11,264 nt of DNA from Symbiobacteriaceae bacterium (GTDB taxonomy: Bacteria; Bacillota; JAAYKD01; WRDA01). This document shows, one piece after another, positions 1-6,823 of this stretch (position 1 is its first letter; each line of letters begins with the position of its first letter). Made by a program: the position numbers and the translations under genes. The stretch spans positions 1 to 11,264 of the forward strand of contig WREE01000058.1 of assembly GCA_009779515.1 (NCBI GenBank). Reading direction: 5' to 3'. Under the pieces are notes generated by a model. The model worked only from the letters and a program-made list of their open reading frames with translations, ran no database searches and had not been told where the DNA came from.

Positions 1-592
1 GCAAATAGTCGGCGACCACCCTCCTACCCTCCCGGTCGAGATGGTCGGTAGGTTCATCAATAAGCAGGAAGTTATCTTTCTTCAAAAAGAGTGCTGCCAA
101 CATCAGCTTAGTGCGCTCGCCGCCACTTAAGCTGCTCACCGGACGCTGCAAGACTTCCACCGCCACTTTCAAACGTCCCACCTCAGCGGCAATCAGCTCA
201 TCAATGATGTAACCATCATGCTCCTGATAGCGCAGCTGGACTTCGCCAAAACGCTGTAAGGCGGCTTCATCCCTTCCTGCTAAGGCAGCGGTATAGGCCA
301 TCTCTGCTTCCATGGAGGCAAAATCGGCTATAACTTCCCGTATTGCTTCCAAGGCTATCTTCTCTTCTGGAAGAGGATAGGGAAAATAATCAAAGGTAAG
401 AGGGGAACTGATAATACCGTCATAGGTAAGCTCCCCCTGGAGGAGACGCATCAGGGTTGTCTTCCCCATGCCGTTACGCCCCACCAAGCCCAGCTTCCAA
501 CTGCTCTCTATTTCACAATTAAGATCGGTAAATAGCGGCTCGTAGAAGCCATCGTAAGTAAAATTTAGACGGTTAATAATAATGCGGGCCAT
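1..592 (-). CDS. Lsa-like ABC-F ribosome-protection ATPase, N-terminal part (cut by window edge)
   Basis: The first 197 codons of a soluble ABC-F protein are present; the rest lies beyond base 1. Reading from ATG at 592, the first nucleotide-binding domain is complete enough to identify: Walker A GRNGMGKTT at residues 38-46, ABC signature LSGGERTK at 155-162, and Walker B running into FLLIDEPTDHLD at about 175-186. There is no membrane segment. The opening (a short beta strand, then a WKLGLVGRNG block and an FDYFPY block near 67-72) resembles the Lsa group of antibiotic-resistance ABC-F proteins rather than EttA or Uup. That group enters the ribosomal E site and displaces lincosamides, streptogramin A and pleuromutilins. 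The start is supported by GGAGGTG at 607-601, eight bases before ATG. The long structured leader upstream fits drug-inducible control. The ABC-F assignment is firm; the drug spectrum is inferred. Confidence 0.88.
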   Translation of the reverse strand, partial: MARIIINRLNFTYDGFYEPLFTDLNCEIESSWKLGLVGRNGMGKTTLMRLLQGELTYDGIISSPLTFDYFPYPLPEEKIALEAIREVIADFASMEAEMAYTAALAGRDEAALQRFGEVQLRYQEHDGYIIDELIAAEVGRLKVAVEVLQRPVSSLSGGERTKLMLAALFLKKDNFLLIDEPTDHLDREGRRVVADYL

Positions 593-598
593 AAAAAG

Positions 599-820
599 AA
601 CACCTCCACACACTTTGCCGCATCACGGTAGCTTATGAGGGGGTGTTTTTTTGTACCTATTTCCCAGAGAATAGCCTTGGAGCCAAGAGATAGCTTAAAA
701 CAGAGCTACCTACCCCACACCGGTAAGGGATACAATAGGGAAAACACCCGCTAAAAGAAACCCCAGGCTAAAACTAGCCTCAGGCATGATGCGTATATTC
801 TTGCATCTTAATTAGCGGAT
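599..820 (-). promoter_or_regulatory. Putative four-segment antibiotic-responsive attenuator of the ABC-F gene
   Basis: Four segments of the leader can pair in two exclusive ways. Segment A (820-812, AUCCGCUAA, the 3' half of the MINIR ORF) pairs with segment B (754-746, UUAGCGGGU): nine positions with one G-U. The overlapping part of B (749-741, GGGUGUUUU) pairs perfectly over nine bases with segment C (649-641, AAAACACCC). Segment C also pairs with segment D (607-599, GGAGGUGUU), which is the ABC-F Shine-Dalgarno: six contiguous pairs plus two beyond one mismatch, with an A/U extension after a bulge (652-648 with 597-593). With no drug, A:B and C:D would form and hide the Shine-Dalgarno. 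With a ribosome stalled on the leader ORF, B would be free to take C, exposing D. The complementarities are seen directly; the switching is inferred by analogy with erm-type attenuation. Confidence 0.6.
753..784 (-). terminator. Hairpin with U-rich tail inside the ABC-F leader (possible attenuator terminator)
   Basis: Read on the minus strand, a perfect six-base stem AGGCUA (780-775) and UAGCCU (770-765) closes a four-base GUUU loop. It can extend past one mismatch by three more pairs (784-782 with 763-761). The tail UUUCUUUU (760-753) follows the GGGG run. This resembles an intrinsic terminator located between the leader ORF and the gene. Its tail partly overlaps segment B of the proposed switch, so termination and the A:B stem may be linked. 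The interrupted U tract makes strength uncertain; it may be only a structural hairpin inside the A:B arm. Confidence 0.45.
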
Positions 821-829
821 GTTGATCAT
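812..829 (-). CDS. Upstream ORF / leader peptide MINIR in the ABC-F leader
   Basis: A five-codon reading frame, ATG ATC AAC ATC CGC then TAA, lies about 45 nt after the predicted transcription start. A possible Shine-Dalgarno GAAAGG (845-840) sits 10 nt before the ATG, with a second purine stretch GGAAAG directly abutting it. Its last codons (ATC CGC TAA, 820-812) are themselves one arm of a stem with 754-746, so a ribosome paused at the end of this ORF would physically block that stem. Short leader ORFs of this type are known for erm genes and for several ABC-F resistance genes. The peptide sequence is not one I recognise, and a frame this short could arise by chance; its placement inside the stem is the main support. 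Confidence 0.5.
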   Translation of the reverse strand: MINIR

Positions 830-881
830 CTTTCCACAGCCTTTCGGAAGAACCCAAGAGAACTAAAGATATTACTTAACA

Positions 882-911
882 AGTATAGCACAAACCCCGT
901 GGAACAGTCAA
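882..911 (-). promoter_or_regulatory. Promoter of the ABC-F gene (extended -10)
   Basis: On the minus strand a -35 box TTGACT (911-906) is followed by an 18-bp spacer and a -10 box TATACT (887-882), preceded by TG one base upstream (extended -10). This is a near-consensus sigma-A promoter. The predicted start is near 875, giving a leader of about 280 nt before the ABC-F start codon. Such a long leader is much more than translation needs and holds the attenuator elements described separately. Confidence 0.75.
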
Positions 912-991
912 GGAAGGAAGAAAAAGCAGGATTCTTCTAATTCTGTGTGAAAAGAACAATGAGCCAAAACAATAGTAAAGGAGCGGTTCCA

Positions 992-1882
992 GTGAAATTA
1001 ATCAGCTTTAAGCATCATGAAGAAGTATCTTTGGGGTTGGTTACCCTCCAAGGGGTGCTGCCGGTAGGAGAAGCCGGACAGTTGTTGGGGTTAGAGGTTC
1101 CCGGCAACATTGAGGAACTCCTGGCTCAAGGCGCTTCTGCCTTAGCAGCCTTGCAAAGTTTACAAGAAAAAGCTCTTGGTAACAACGCTTTGCCTTGGCT
1201 GTCGGAGCAGGAGATAACCCTACTGCCTCCGGTGCCTGCTCCCCAAAAAATTATCTGTGTAGGACTCAACTACAGCAGCCACACGGCTGAAGTTTCCCGA
1301 GAACAACCTAAAGCACCGGTGCTTTTTAGCATGTTCAACACGGCTCTGGCAGCCCATGGTGAAGAGATCCCTTTGCCACCAATTGCCACCAAGTTCGACT
1401 ACGAAGGAGAGTTAGTGGTCGTTATTGGCAAGAAAGGGTACCATGTTGAGTTGGCAGCAGCATTAGATTATGTGTTGGGCTATGCTAATGGTAACGACTT
1501 AACTGCCAGAGAACTGCAATCTCTCTCCACCCAATGGCTGTTAGGAAAGTCTTTGGATCACTTCGCACCCATGGGACCATACCTGGTAACTGCCGATGAA
1601 GTGGGAGATCCCCAGACTTTGGATTTAGAAGTCCGAGTCAACGGAGAGGTGAGGCAAAAAGCCAACACGGCGGAAATGATTTTTTCCGTAGCCGAGATCA
1701 TCAGCTACGCTTCCCGGCACTTCACTTTGTTACCTGGCGATCTCATTTATACCGGAACTACCGGTGGGGTCATTTCAGGGTACCCCAAAGATCGACAGGT
1801 ATGGCTTAAAGCAGGAGATGTAGTTACCGTAGCCATCAGTAAGTTGGGCATACTGGAAAATAGATTAGTGGACGAGGTTTAG
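992..1882 (+). CDS. Fumarylacetoacetate hydrolase (FAH) family protein
   Basis: A 296-residue soluble enzyme of the FAH fold, the family of metal-dependent hydrolases, decarboxylases and isomerases acting on oxo-acids in aromatic and sugar-acid catabolism (FAHD1, HpcE, ureidoglycolate-lyase-like members). Numbering from GTG 992, an N-terminal domain of about 80 residues is followed by ICVGLNY (88-94), the metal-site segment FDYEGELVVVIGK (135-147, with Glu138 and Glu140), GNDLTAR (167-173, with Asp169), Lys186 in LLGKSLDHFAP, and GTTGGV (255-260), where the family more often has GTPAGVG. GTG 992 is preferred because AAAGGAG lies eight bases upstream and the protein then begins with the family-typical KLISFKH; GTG 947 and ATG 959 are in frame but have no good Shine-Dalgarno. 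No pathway neighbour is present, so the substrate cannot be named. No convincing promoter was found upstream. Confidence 0.9.
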   Translation: MKLISFKHHEEVSLGLVTLQGVLPVGEAGQLLGLEVPGNIEELLAQGASALAALQSLQEKALGNNALPWLSEQEITLLPPVPAPQKIICVGLNYSSHTAEVSREQPKAPVLFSMFNTALAAHGEEIPLPPIATKFDYEGELVVVIGKKGYHVELAAALDYVLGYANGNDLTARELQSLSTQWLLGKSLDHFAPMGPYLVTADEVGDPQTLDLEVRVNGEVRQKANTAEMIFSVAEIISYASRHFTLLPGDLIYTGTTGGVISGYPKDRQVWLKAGDVVTVAISKLGILENRLVDEV

Positions 1883-1894
1883 GTCTGGAAAATA

Positions 1895-1936
1895 AGCGGG
1901 TAGAAGGCTGTTCCCTTGGTCAGCCTTCTACCCGCT
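1895..1936. terminator. Bidirectional terminator between convergent genes
   Basis: Perfect 16-bp inverted repeat AGCGGGTAGAAGGCTG (1895-1910) and its complement (1921-1936), with a 10-base loop. It lies 12 bases after the FAH stop codon and about 46 bases beyond the stop of the convergent permease gene. On the minus strand the stem is followed by UAUUUU, a fair terminator tail; on the plus strand the tail AUAAUUU is weaker. It most likely ends both transcription units and works best for the exporter operon. Confidence 0.85.
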
Positions 1937-1982
1937 ATAATTTGTACGAGTATATTCCCTTAAGCTAAAACTCGCGCTTCTT

Positions 1983-3158
1983 TTACTGGTATCTGAGAGC
2001 TTCGATAGGATCCATGCGGGCTGCCTTGTTGGCAGGGTAGATGCCGAAGAAGAGACCGATAGACATAGAGAAGGTGATGGCGAGCATAACCGCTCGCGGG
2101 GAGACCCCCTGACTCCAACCGGCATAGGTTGCTACCAAGTTGGAGAGGGCTATGCCCAGAAGTAAACCGATAGACCCTCCCGACAGAGAGATAACCACCG
2201 CCTCAATTAAAAATTGGGATAGCAGGTCTTTACGCTTAGCTCCTATGGCTTTGCGGATACCAATTTCTCGGGTACGCTCGGTTACCGAGACCAGCATAAT
2301 ATTCATGATACCTATACCACCGACCAGGAGGGAGATACCAGCGATACCCGCCAGCAGGAGGGCAAAGGTGCCAATAGCCTCGTTCATGGTTTCCAGCAGG
2401 TCATCCATCGAGGTGATACGGAAAGGATCGTCCCGTTCAGCAGCAGGACCCCAGCGGTGGCGTAAAGCCAAGCGAATTTCCGCTGCTGCCAGGTAGTTGG
2501 ATTCGTTAGGCGCTAGAAATACCACCTGCTGCACATTCTTCGTTCCCAGGAGACGAAGCATAGTGGAAACAGGGATAAAAACCTGGTTATCCATCGACTG
2601 ACCCAGGGAAGTCCCTTTACGCTCCATGACGCCGATGATTTCAAAGACCTGCCCGTTGATACGCAAAGTCTCCCCTACCGGCATTCTGCCACCGAAGAGT
2701 TCGGTCTGGATGGTTTCGCCGATGACGCAAACCATCATCCGGGTGTCCAAGTGGCTCTGGTTGATAAAGGTACCCACGGCTGGCGACCAACCCTGGACTG
2801 CGGCATAATCCGGCGCGGTGCCGATGATAGTGTAACTCCGAGTGGTTGAGCCTACTTTGATACTCATGCGGGTTTGCTGCAAAGGGTACATATGGGTCAC
2901 CGAGGGGCATAACTCCCTGACATAATCTGCCAAATCCAAGGTTAAGGTCATCTGCCCGCGACCCCCACTTAAGGTGATCGTCCCGCTGCCGATGGAGCTA
3001 ATCTGCTCCAAAATGGCAGCTTGCCCTGCCTCTCCTATGGAGATCATGCCGATAACTGAACCAACCCCAATAATCATCCCCAACATAGTAAGGAACGAAC
3101 GAAACTTGTTAGTGACAATACCAATCCAAGCCAACCTTAACGACTCGATAATATCCAT
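1983..3158 (-). CDS. MacB-type ABC exporter permease (FtsX family)
   Basis: Membrane subunit of the tripartite-style exporter, 391 residues, full length for the stand-alone MacB permease form. The start MDIIESLRLAWIGI and the first membrane helix (about 20-42, followed by SIGEAGQ) are typical of MacB. An extracytoplasmic MacB_PCD-like domain follows (about 45-260), then three C-terminal helices (about 264-290, 315-340, 355-376) with the FtsX-domain block VTERTREIGIRKAIGAKRKD (292-311) and the usual MDPIEALRY terminus. The FtsX/MacB class works by mechanotransmission, moving substrate outside the inner membrane rather than through a canonical channel. The start is supported by AGGTGG six bases upstream. 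It is the last gene of the adaptor-ATPase-permease operon, 72 bases after the ATPase gene, and ends at the shared terminator. Substrate is not predictable. Confidence 0.93.
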   Translation of the reverse strand: MDIIESLRLAWIGIVTNKFRSFLTMLGMIIGVGSVIGMISIGEAGQAAILEQISSIGSGTITLSGGRGQMTLTLDLADYVRELCPSVTHMYPLQQTRMSIKVGSTTRSYTIIGTAPDYAAVQGWSPAVGTFINQSHLDTRMMVCVIGETIQTELFGGRMPVGETLRINGQVFEIIGVMERKGTSLGQSMDNQVFIPVSTMLRLLGTKNVQQVVFLAPNESNYLAAAEIRLALRHRWGPAAERDDPFRITSMDDLLETMNEAIGTFALLLAGIAGISLLVGGIGIMNIMLVSVTERTREIGIRKAIGAKRKDLLSQFLIEAVVISLSGGSIGLLLGIALSNLVATYAGWSQGVSPRAVMLAITFSMSIGLFFGIYPANKAARMDPIEALRYQ

Positions 3159-3230
3159 TAATGGCCACCTTCTTCGATAATTAACACCGTCTTATGACGA
3201 TAGATAACAGACGCGCAGGAGGGAAGCTCC

Positions 3231-4055
3231 TCATTTAGTGTTTGGTTGGTTACTGCTTAGGTCTGTACTCCCAGGCAGCGGCGTCGGCACCGCCTCGGCT
3301 CCGGTAAGCTCATCTTCCTCGGCGACCAGAGGTAGTTTCCCTAAGGTTACCTTAGCCGATACCCAATTAGAGTTGGTCTCATTGGCGAAAATACGCCCAT
3401 CTCTGAGCCGCACGATACGGCGGCAGTGATCGGCAATATTATTATCGTGGGTAACCATGATCAGAGTCATACCTTGAGCGTTGAGCTCTTGCAGAATGGC
3501 CATAACTTCCAAACCACTGCGGGTATCTAAGTTACCGGTAGGCTCATCGGCTAAAATGATGCGAGGTTTCCCCACCAGAGCCCGGGCAATAGCCACCCGC
3601 TGCTGCTGTCCACCGGAAAGCTCCATAGGAGTATGTTCCATACGATCCTGCAAACCGACAATAGCCAAGGCTTCTTTCGCCATTTCCATCCGCTTGCTCC
3701 GGGAGATACCTCGGTACATCAGAGGCATCTCCACATTAGTGAGAGCCGAGGCTTTGTTGAGCAAGTTAAAGTTTTGGAAGACGAAACCAATAGCTTGGTT
3801 GCGGATCTCAGCCAGCTCATCGTCTGTCATCTTACCAATTTCGACGCCGTCTAACAGCCAGCTCCCTTCGCTAGGTCGGTCAAGACACCCTAGCATATTC
3901 ATCATGGTGGATTTACCGGAGCCGGAAGGACCCATAATGGCTACAGACTCACCCTGTTCAATACATAAGTTGATGCGGCGTAAAGCATGAACTTGAATAT
4001 CTCCCATAGTATAAATTTTGCTTAGCTCTTGTAGCTCGATGATAGCTGGTACCAT
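3231..4055 (-). CDS. MacB/LolD-type ABC transporter ATP-binding protein
   Basis: Cytoplasmic ATPase that drives the MacB-like permease encoded next to it. Numbering from ATG 4055 (274 residues): Walker A GPSGSGKST at 42-50, Q-loop Gln94 in FVFQNFNLL, signature LSGGQQQRVAIARAL at 146-160, Walker B IILADEPTGNLD at 166-177, and H-loop His203 in MVTHD. This is the classic LolD/MacB pattern, including the NLD D-loop. A GTG at 4067 is in frame and would overlap the adaptor's TGA stop, but the good Shine-Dalgarno GGGAGGTGA ends about nine bases before ATG 4055 and would be too close to the GTG, so the ATG is preferred. After the core (which ends near residue 225) there is an unusual tail of about 45 residues, acidic and then rich in Pro, Ser and Thr, that typical LolD proteins (about 225-235 residues) lack. 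Confidence 0.93.
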   Translation of the reverse strand: MVPAIIELQELSKIYTMGDIQVHALRRINLCIEQGESVAIMGPSGSGKSTMMNMLGCLDRPSEGSWLLDGVEIGKMTDDELAEIRNQAIGFVFQNFNLLNKASALTNVEMPLMYRGISRSKRMEMAKEALAIVGLQDRMEHTPMELSGGQQQRVAIARALVGKPRIILADEPTGNLDTRSGLEVMAILQELNAQGMTLIMVTHDNNIADHCRRIVRLRDGRIFANETNSNWVSAKVTLGKLPLVAEEDELTGAEAVPTPLPGSTDLSSNQPNTK

Positions 4056-4063
4056 GGCGTGTG

Positions 4064-6592
4064 TCACCTCCCGCCGGGACCTATGACCGATACCGGACCT
4101 CCGCCTACAAAACCAACGTTACCACCCATGCCTCGGGTGGCGTTCCCCCCGATATTCAACTCACCACTGGAGTTATCCATGACTCCGGTAATAACTTGGT
4201 CTCCGGCTTGTACTCCCGCCAACAGCTCCGTCATACTCACGTTTTTCATACCTATTTGCACTTCCCGCTCCACCGGTTCCCCGTCGATAAGCAGGCGCAC
4301 TATATATGAAACCGCTTCCCCGAAGCGTCTTTCGGTAACCGCACTGCTGAGTACCGCCAGAGTCTGCTCCGACTTTTGCAACACGATGGTGGCCGTAGAA
4401 GTCATGGCGGCTTTGACAGGATCGTTGGTAGAGAAGAGGATGGTCACCGGATAGGTGCTGCCACCGTTTGCCACAGTTCCTTCGTTGGAGATAAGGGTAA
4501 CCCTAGCCGGGTAAAACTTACCGGGGAAGGCATCTACCGTAACTACAACTTCGCTCCCTATCTGAATCTTGGGGATTTCCAACTCGTCGACATTTATCGT
4601 TAGCTTAAAAGCCGAATAGTCGTAGATGGTGCCAATAATGGTTCCAGCATCGGTAAATTCGTCTCCTACTGTCCAAGTGCGGCTGGGGCTCAAGTTCACC
4701 ACTCCGGAGATAAGGGCTTTAATAGTTAAGTCCTCTACCTGTTTGTTGCGGTTGTCCAGGGTTAGTTTGGCTTGCTCCAGCCGCAAGCGTGCCAGCTCCA
4801 ACTCCCCTGCCGAGGTGTTTAAGAGCAGGGCTTGCAACTCCGCTTTAGCTTGCTCCAAATCGGCTAAGGCTCTGGCTTCCTGATAAATAATATCATTACT
4901 GGAAAGCTCTGCCAGAAGCTGCCCGGGAACTATGGTATCCCCCGCTGCCACATAGATAGCTTCCAGAGTTCCTCCCGTGCGGTTGCGGATATCGGTGTTG
5001 GCCGTCTCGCGTCTTAGCAGCTTTTCATATTCGTTTTTCGCCGAGGCATATGCTGCTTCCACCGCATCGCTCTGCAAAGTTACCAAAACCTGCCCCGGGG
5101 TAACTGTAGAACCGTTACTCACTTGCACTGAGGTAACCCTGCCAATTGCCGGAGCTCTAAATTCGTCCTGCATCAGCTTTTTTAAATCTTCCTGAGCCTG
5201 GCGATAAGATAGATCCAAGCTGTCGTTTTTAAGTAAAGCTATGACTTGTCCTTCGAGAACCCAGTCACCATTTTTCGCATACAGCTCCAGAATTTCCCCA
5301 CTAACTTTAGGCTGCACCATTTTGGTGACATCGTTAGCCAAGGTACCCCGCAAAGAGTTGACGGCTCGGAAAGTGGCATCGGAGCTGGCAATATCTACCA
5401 GAGCACTCATCCCTGCCAGCAAAGTGCCGTCGTTATCAATAGTAATCTCCACCGGGTAAGTTATAGCATAACTGGCGCTATCCAAGGTGCCGGTGGGGGT
5501 AATATCGGTCACGACACCTTGGTAAGTGCGTGCGCTGTTGTTGATCATCACTGAGGCTTTATTACCTAAGGCGACCCCGTTAATAAAAGACTGAGGAACA
5601 TTGACTCGGACGATAACTTGACGGTTATCGTTGATGGTTCCCAGGCTGCTAGCGGTAGTAACATTATCTCCCGGCTTGGAGTTTAAACCCGAGAGCATAC
5701 CGGTAGCAGGAGCGGTTACCTGCAAGTATTCCAACTCTTTGGTGCGGTTGCTTAAGTTAAGCTCCGCCTGCTGAAGGCGCAGGATGGTATCGCTGGAAGT
5801 GGCATTGGCCAGGCGGAGAGGCTCCTGAACGGTAAGTAAGAGGTCGTTAGCCAGGACAGTATCTCCCGGTTTTACGGAAAGATCGCTAACCACTCCGGAA
5901 AAATCGACACTCACCGTGAGCTTTTCTAAATCTTTTGCTCGAGCGTCCAGAGTGGCTTTAGCCTGCTGCAACCGAATTTGATACTCCACCTCGTTCTCCT
6001 TAGCCTGGTTATAGAAGCCAAAAAGAGCAGTGTTGGCTGAGAGAGTATCTCCTACCCGCACGTTAACATCAGTAATGGTTCCCCCCTCGGCAGCGTAGAG
6101 CCTGAGGTTGGTGCGACTGGTTTGCACCGCATCCAAGGCGTTTTGCCGCTGATCTATTTTCAGCTGAGCATCGTGCATCTGTCCTGCCGAGGAGCTATTC
6201 TGTAACAAAAGGCGGTCGTAGGTAGTTTGCGCCGTAGCTAAATCTAAGAGAGCTTGCTGCCTATTAGTTTCTACCGAGGCGTTGGAAAGGCGGTAGAGTG
6301 GCTGATCTTTGCTAACATACTCTCCGTCTCGCACCATAATCTCCTCAATTTTACCGGTGGCAGCATTACTGATTTTGGCCGTATCGTTGGCAGTAAGATT
6401 GCCGGAGCCACTGATGGCATCCTGGATGGTGGTAGGACGTAGGGTGGTGGTTATATAGGTGTAACCGGTGACAGTCTGCCAAGACTGGTAGCGGTTCCAA
6501 CCCCACCAAGATGCTCCACCGATGACGGCAAGGATAACCAGATAGAAAAGAACATCGTTAACAGTACGGGGTTTCTTAAACAAACCTTTCAT
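4064..6592 (-). CDS. Double-length MacA/HlyD-type membrane-fusion (adaptor) protein
   Basis: An 842-residue adaptor anchored by one N-terminal helix (about 14-32) with the rest outside the membrane. MacA-type adaptors are usually about 350-450 residues. Eight lipoyl/biotinyl-like half-motifs (the G-x-(I/V/L) ... GD/G-x-x-(V/L) pattern) can be read at about 77-104, 167-193, 229-257, 293-320, 429-456, 479-507, 537-565 and 626-656. Helical coiled-coil stretches lie between many of them (110-165, 200-225, 265-292, 460-475, 510-530, 568-625). Two beta-barrel-like segments occur, at about 324-402 and 660-740, so the layout repeats: half one about 45-405, half two about 408-842. A membrane-proximal-like domain (745-810) and a Gly-rich tail like that of MacA end the protein. 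AAGGAGGT eight bases upstream supports the start. It is first in the operon; its end overlaps the ATPase ribosome-binding region. It would link the permease to the wall or an outer partner. Confidence 0.88.
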   Translation of the reverse strand: MKGLFKKPRTVNDVLFYLVILAVIGGASWWGWNRYQSWQTVTGYTYITTTLRPTTIQDAISGSGNLTANDTAKISNAATGKIEEIMVRDGEYVSKDQPLYRLSNASVETNRQQALLDLATAQTTYDRLLLQNSSSAGQMHDAQLKIDQRQNALDAVQTSRTNLRLYAAEGGTITDVNVRVGDTLSANTALFGFYNQAKENEVEYQIRLQQAKATLDARAKDLEKLTVSVDFSGVVSDLSVKPGDTVLANDLLLTVQEPLRLANATSSDTILRLQQAELNLSNRTKELEYLQVTAPATGMLSGLNSKPGDNVTTASSLGTINDNRQVIVRVNVPQSFINGVALGNKASVMINNSARTYQGVVTDITPTGTLDSASYAITYPVEITIDNDGTLLAGMSALVDIASSDATFRAVNSLRGTLANDVTKMVQPKVSGEILELYAKNGDWVLEGQVIALLKNDSLDLSYRQAQEDLKKLMQDEFRAPAIGRVTSVQVSNGSTVTPGQVLVTLQSDAVEAAYASAKNEYEKLLRRETANTDIRNRTGGTLEAIYVAAGDTIVPGQLLAELSSNDIIYQEARALADLEQAKAELQALLLNTSAGELELARLRLEQAKLTLDNRNKQVEDLTIKALISGVVNLSPSRTWTVGDEFTDAGTIIGTIYDYSAFKLTINVDELEIPKIQIGSEVVVTVDAFPGKFYPARVTLISNEGTVANGGSTYPVTILFSTNDPVKAAMTSTATIVLQKSEQTLAVLSSAVTERRFGEAVSYIVRLLIDGEPVEREVQIGMKNVSMTELLAGVQAGDQVITGVMDNSSGELNIGGNATRGMGGNVGFVGGGPVSVIGPGGR

Positions 6593-6742
6593 TGCCGGTA
6601 ACCTCCTTGGGATATACCCTGTTTCGACTTTAGAATTGCATCGGGCTTTGTTATGCCCTCTATTTTAGCCAAACCCCCCCTCCTTTCCTTCCCTGGGTAT
6701 ATGAATATTGTTTGAACTTAACTTTTTTAGCCTGACGATACA

Positions 6743-6772
6743 TTTACTTCCCCTTTCTTCATATGTTATAGT
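6743..6772 (+). promoter_or_regulatory. Putative promoter of the two-component genes (extended -10)
   Basis: TTTACT (6743-6748), an 18-bp spacer, and TATAGT (6767-6772) with TG one base upstream of the -10. The predicted start is near 6779, about 45 bases before the response-regulator ATG. The -35 matches only four of six consensus bases, but the extended -10 compensates. The -10 overlaps a TATAAC on the other strand (6770-6765) that could serve the divergent adaptor operon. Confidence 0.55.
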
Positions 6773-6776
6773 CTTA

Positions 6777-6796
6777 TTAACCTAGCTAACCTAACT
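6777..6796. promoter_or_regulatory. TAACCT direct repeats, candidate response-regulator operator, with putative divergent promoter
   Basis: TTAACCTAG (6777-6785) is directly followed by CTAACCTAA (6786-6794), so the TAACCT core recurs with a 9-bp period; a looser TTAACTT lies at 6719-6725. OmpR/PhoB-type regulators bind such head-to-tail repeats. On the minus strand these repeats occupy the -35 position of a possible promoter whose -10 is TATAAC (6770-6765), as expected for activation of the exporter operon. On the plus strand they fall just after the predicted start of the regulator gene. The repeats are seen directly; their role is inferred. Confidence 0.35.
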
Positions 6797-6823
6797 GCTT
6801 TACCTCGAAGGGGGAGACATTGT

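Noticed and set aside
671..710. Further small hairpins in the ABC-F leader (for example 710-704 with 695-689, which could also pair with 633-627)
   Set aside because: The local stem is only seven pairs with a G-U, and the alternative would need a pseudoknot in the open state; too uncertain to add to the switch model.
2140..2496. A 118-codon plus-strand frame inside the permease gene
   Set aside because: Antisense shadow of the FtsX domain; no ribosome binding site and no recognisable motif.
3481..3990. A 169-codon open frame on the plus strand inside the ATPase gene
   Set aside because: It lies fully antisense to clear Walker A, signature and Walker B motifs and its product has a shadow-like Ser/Arg/Pro-rich composition with no domain; it is a by-product of codon use.
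4059..5554. Several plus-strand open frames of 70-131 codons opposite the adaptor gene
   Set aside because: They overlap a continuous 842-residue adaptor with clear repeats and a strong ribosome binding site, and none has its own convincing start signal or family motif.
6675..6690. C-rich run in the divergent spacer, read as a GGGGGGG tract with AAAGGAGG on the minus strand, as a possible ribosome binding site
   Set aside because: No start codon with a credible reading frame follows within normal spacing; the adaptor has its own strong site much closer to its ATG.
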